Below, one piece after another: positions 12,520-12,525 of a DNA stretch of 12,525 nucleotides (the stretch's first letter is position 1; every line of letters starts with the position of its first letter). Below the pieces are notes generated by a model. It saw only the letters and a list, made by a program, of their open reading frames with translations. It did not search any database and had not been told where the DNA came from. The position numbers were made by a program, and so were the translations under genes. The DNA comes from Acidimicrobiaceae bacterium (lineage in GTDB: Bacteria > Actinomycetota > Acidimicrobiia > Acidimicrobiales > RAAP-2), in assembly GCA_003164275.1 (NCBI GenBank), contig PLSY01000393.1, positions 1,702 to 14,226 on the forward strand, in the 5' to 3' direction.

Positions 12520-12525
12520 CCCGAA

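Noticed and set aside
1..12525. Defence islands, toxin-antitoxin pairs, mobile elements, CRISPR repeats or tRNA genes.
   Set aside because: Every coding stretch is explained by a core housekeeping family. There are no terminal inverted repeats, transposase motifs, regularly spaced repeats or tRNA-like cloverleaf sequences.

Overview
The window comes from a very GC-rich bacterium; third codon positions are almost always G or C. The gene content and order match the conserved housekeeping block of Actinomycetota: rpoA end, rplQ, truA, rplM, rpsI, glmM, glmS, acpS, nnr, alr, tsaE, tsaB, rimI, tsaD, then a groES-type promoter. The diverged L13 and TruA ends and a family-4 uracil-DNA glycosylase between alr and tsaE suggest a deep-branching class such as Acidimicrobiia. 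That placement is inference from memory of gene order, not a computed phylogeny. Every gene is on the + strand, and coding sequence fills nearly the whole window. The longest gap is 168 bases, so no stretch over 300 bases lacks a gene.

Layout: (1) 1-2374 is the translation block, with the tail of rpoA (RNA polymerase alpha), rplQ (L17), truA (tRNA pseudouridine synthase), and rplM-rpsI (L13-S9) behind their own promoter and a structured leader. (2) 2378-5696 holds glmM and glmS, two enzymes of the route from fructose-6-phosphate to UDP-GlcNAc. (3) 5693-8771 holds acpS (holo-ACP synthase), nnr (repair of hydrated NAD(P)H) and alr (alanine racemase). (4) 8812-11247 holds udg, tsaE, tsaB and rimI, each overlapping the next by four bases. 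(5) 11361-12383 is tsaD, which with tsaB and tsaE gives the threonylcarbamoyl-transfer half of t6A tRNA modification; TsaC is not in the window. (6) 12449-12525 is a heat-shock promoter with a CIRCE operator and a ribosome binding site; the gene it drives, most likely groES, starts just past the edge.

Two styles of gene start stand out. The ribosomal protein genes rplQ, rplM and rpsI have purine-rich ribosome binding sites. In contrast glmS, nnr, udg and tsaD each have a TANNNT -10 box ending 6-8 bases before the start codon, which suggests leaderless mRNAs. Each of these four boxes is preceded by an inverted repeat or palindrome. Other notable signals are a six-run G-quadruplex motif inside tsaE, a 9-base tandem repeat across the tsaB/rimI junction, a branched leader before rplM, and a CIRCE element with one mismatch.

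I found no transposon, CRISPR array, tRNA, rRNA or phage gene, and no convincing new multi-gene system. The region is core genome, and the most interesting material is in the regulatory junctions.
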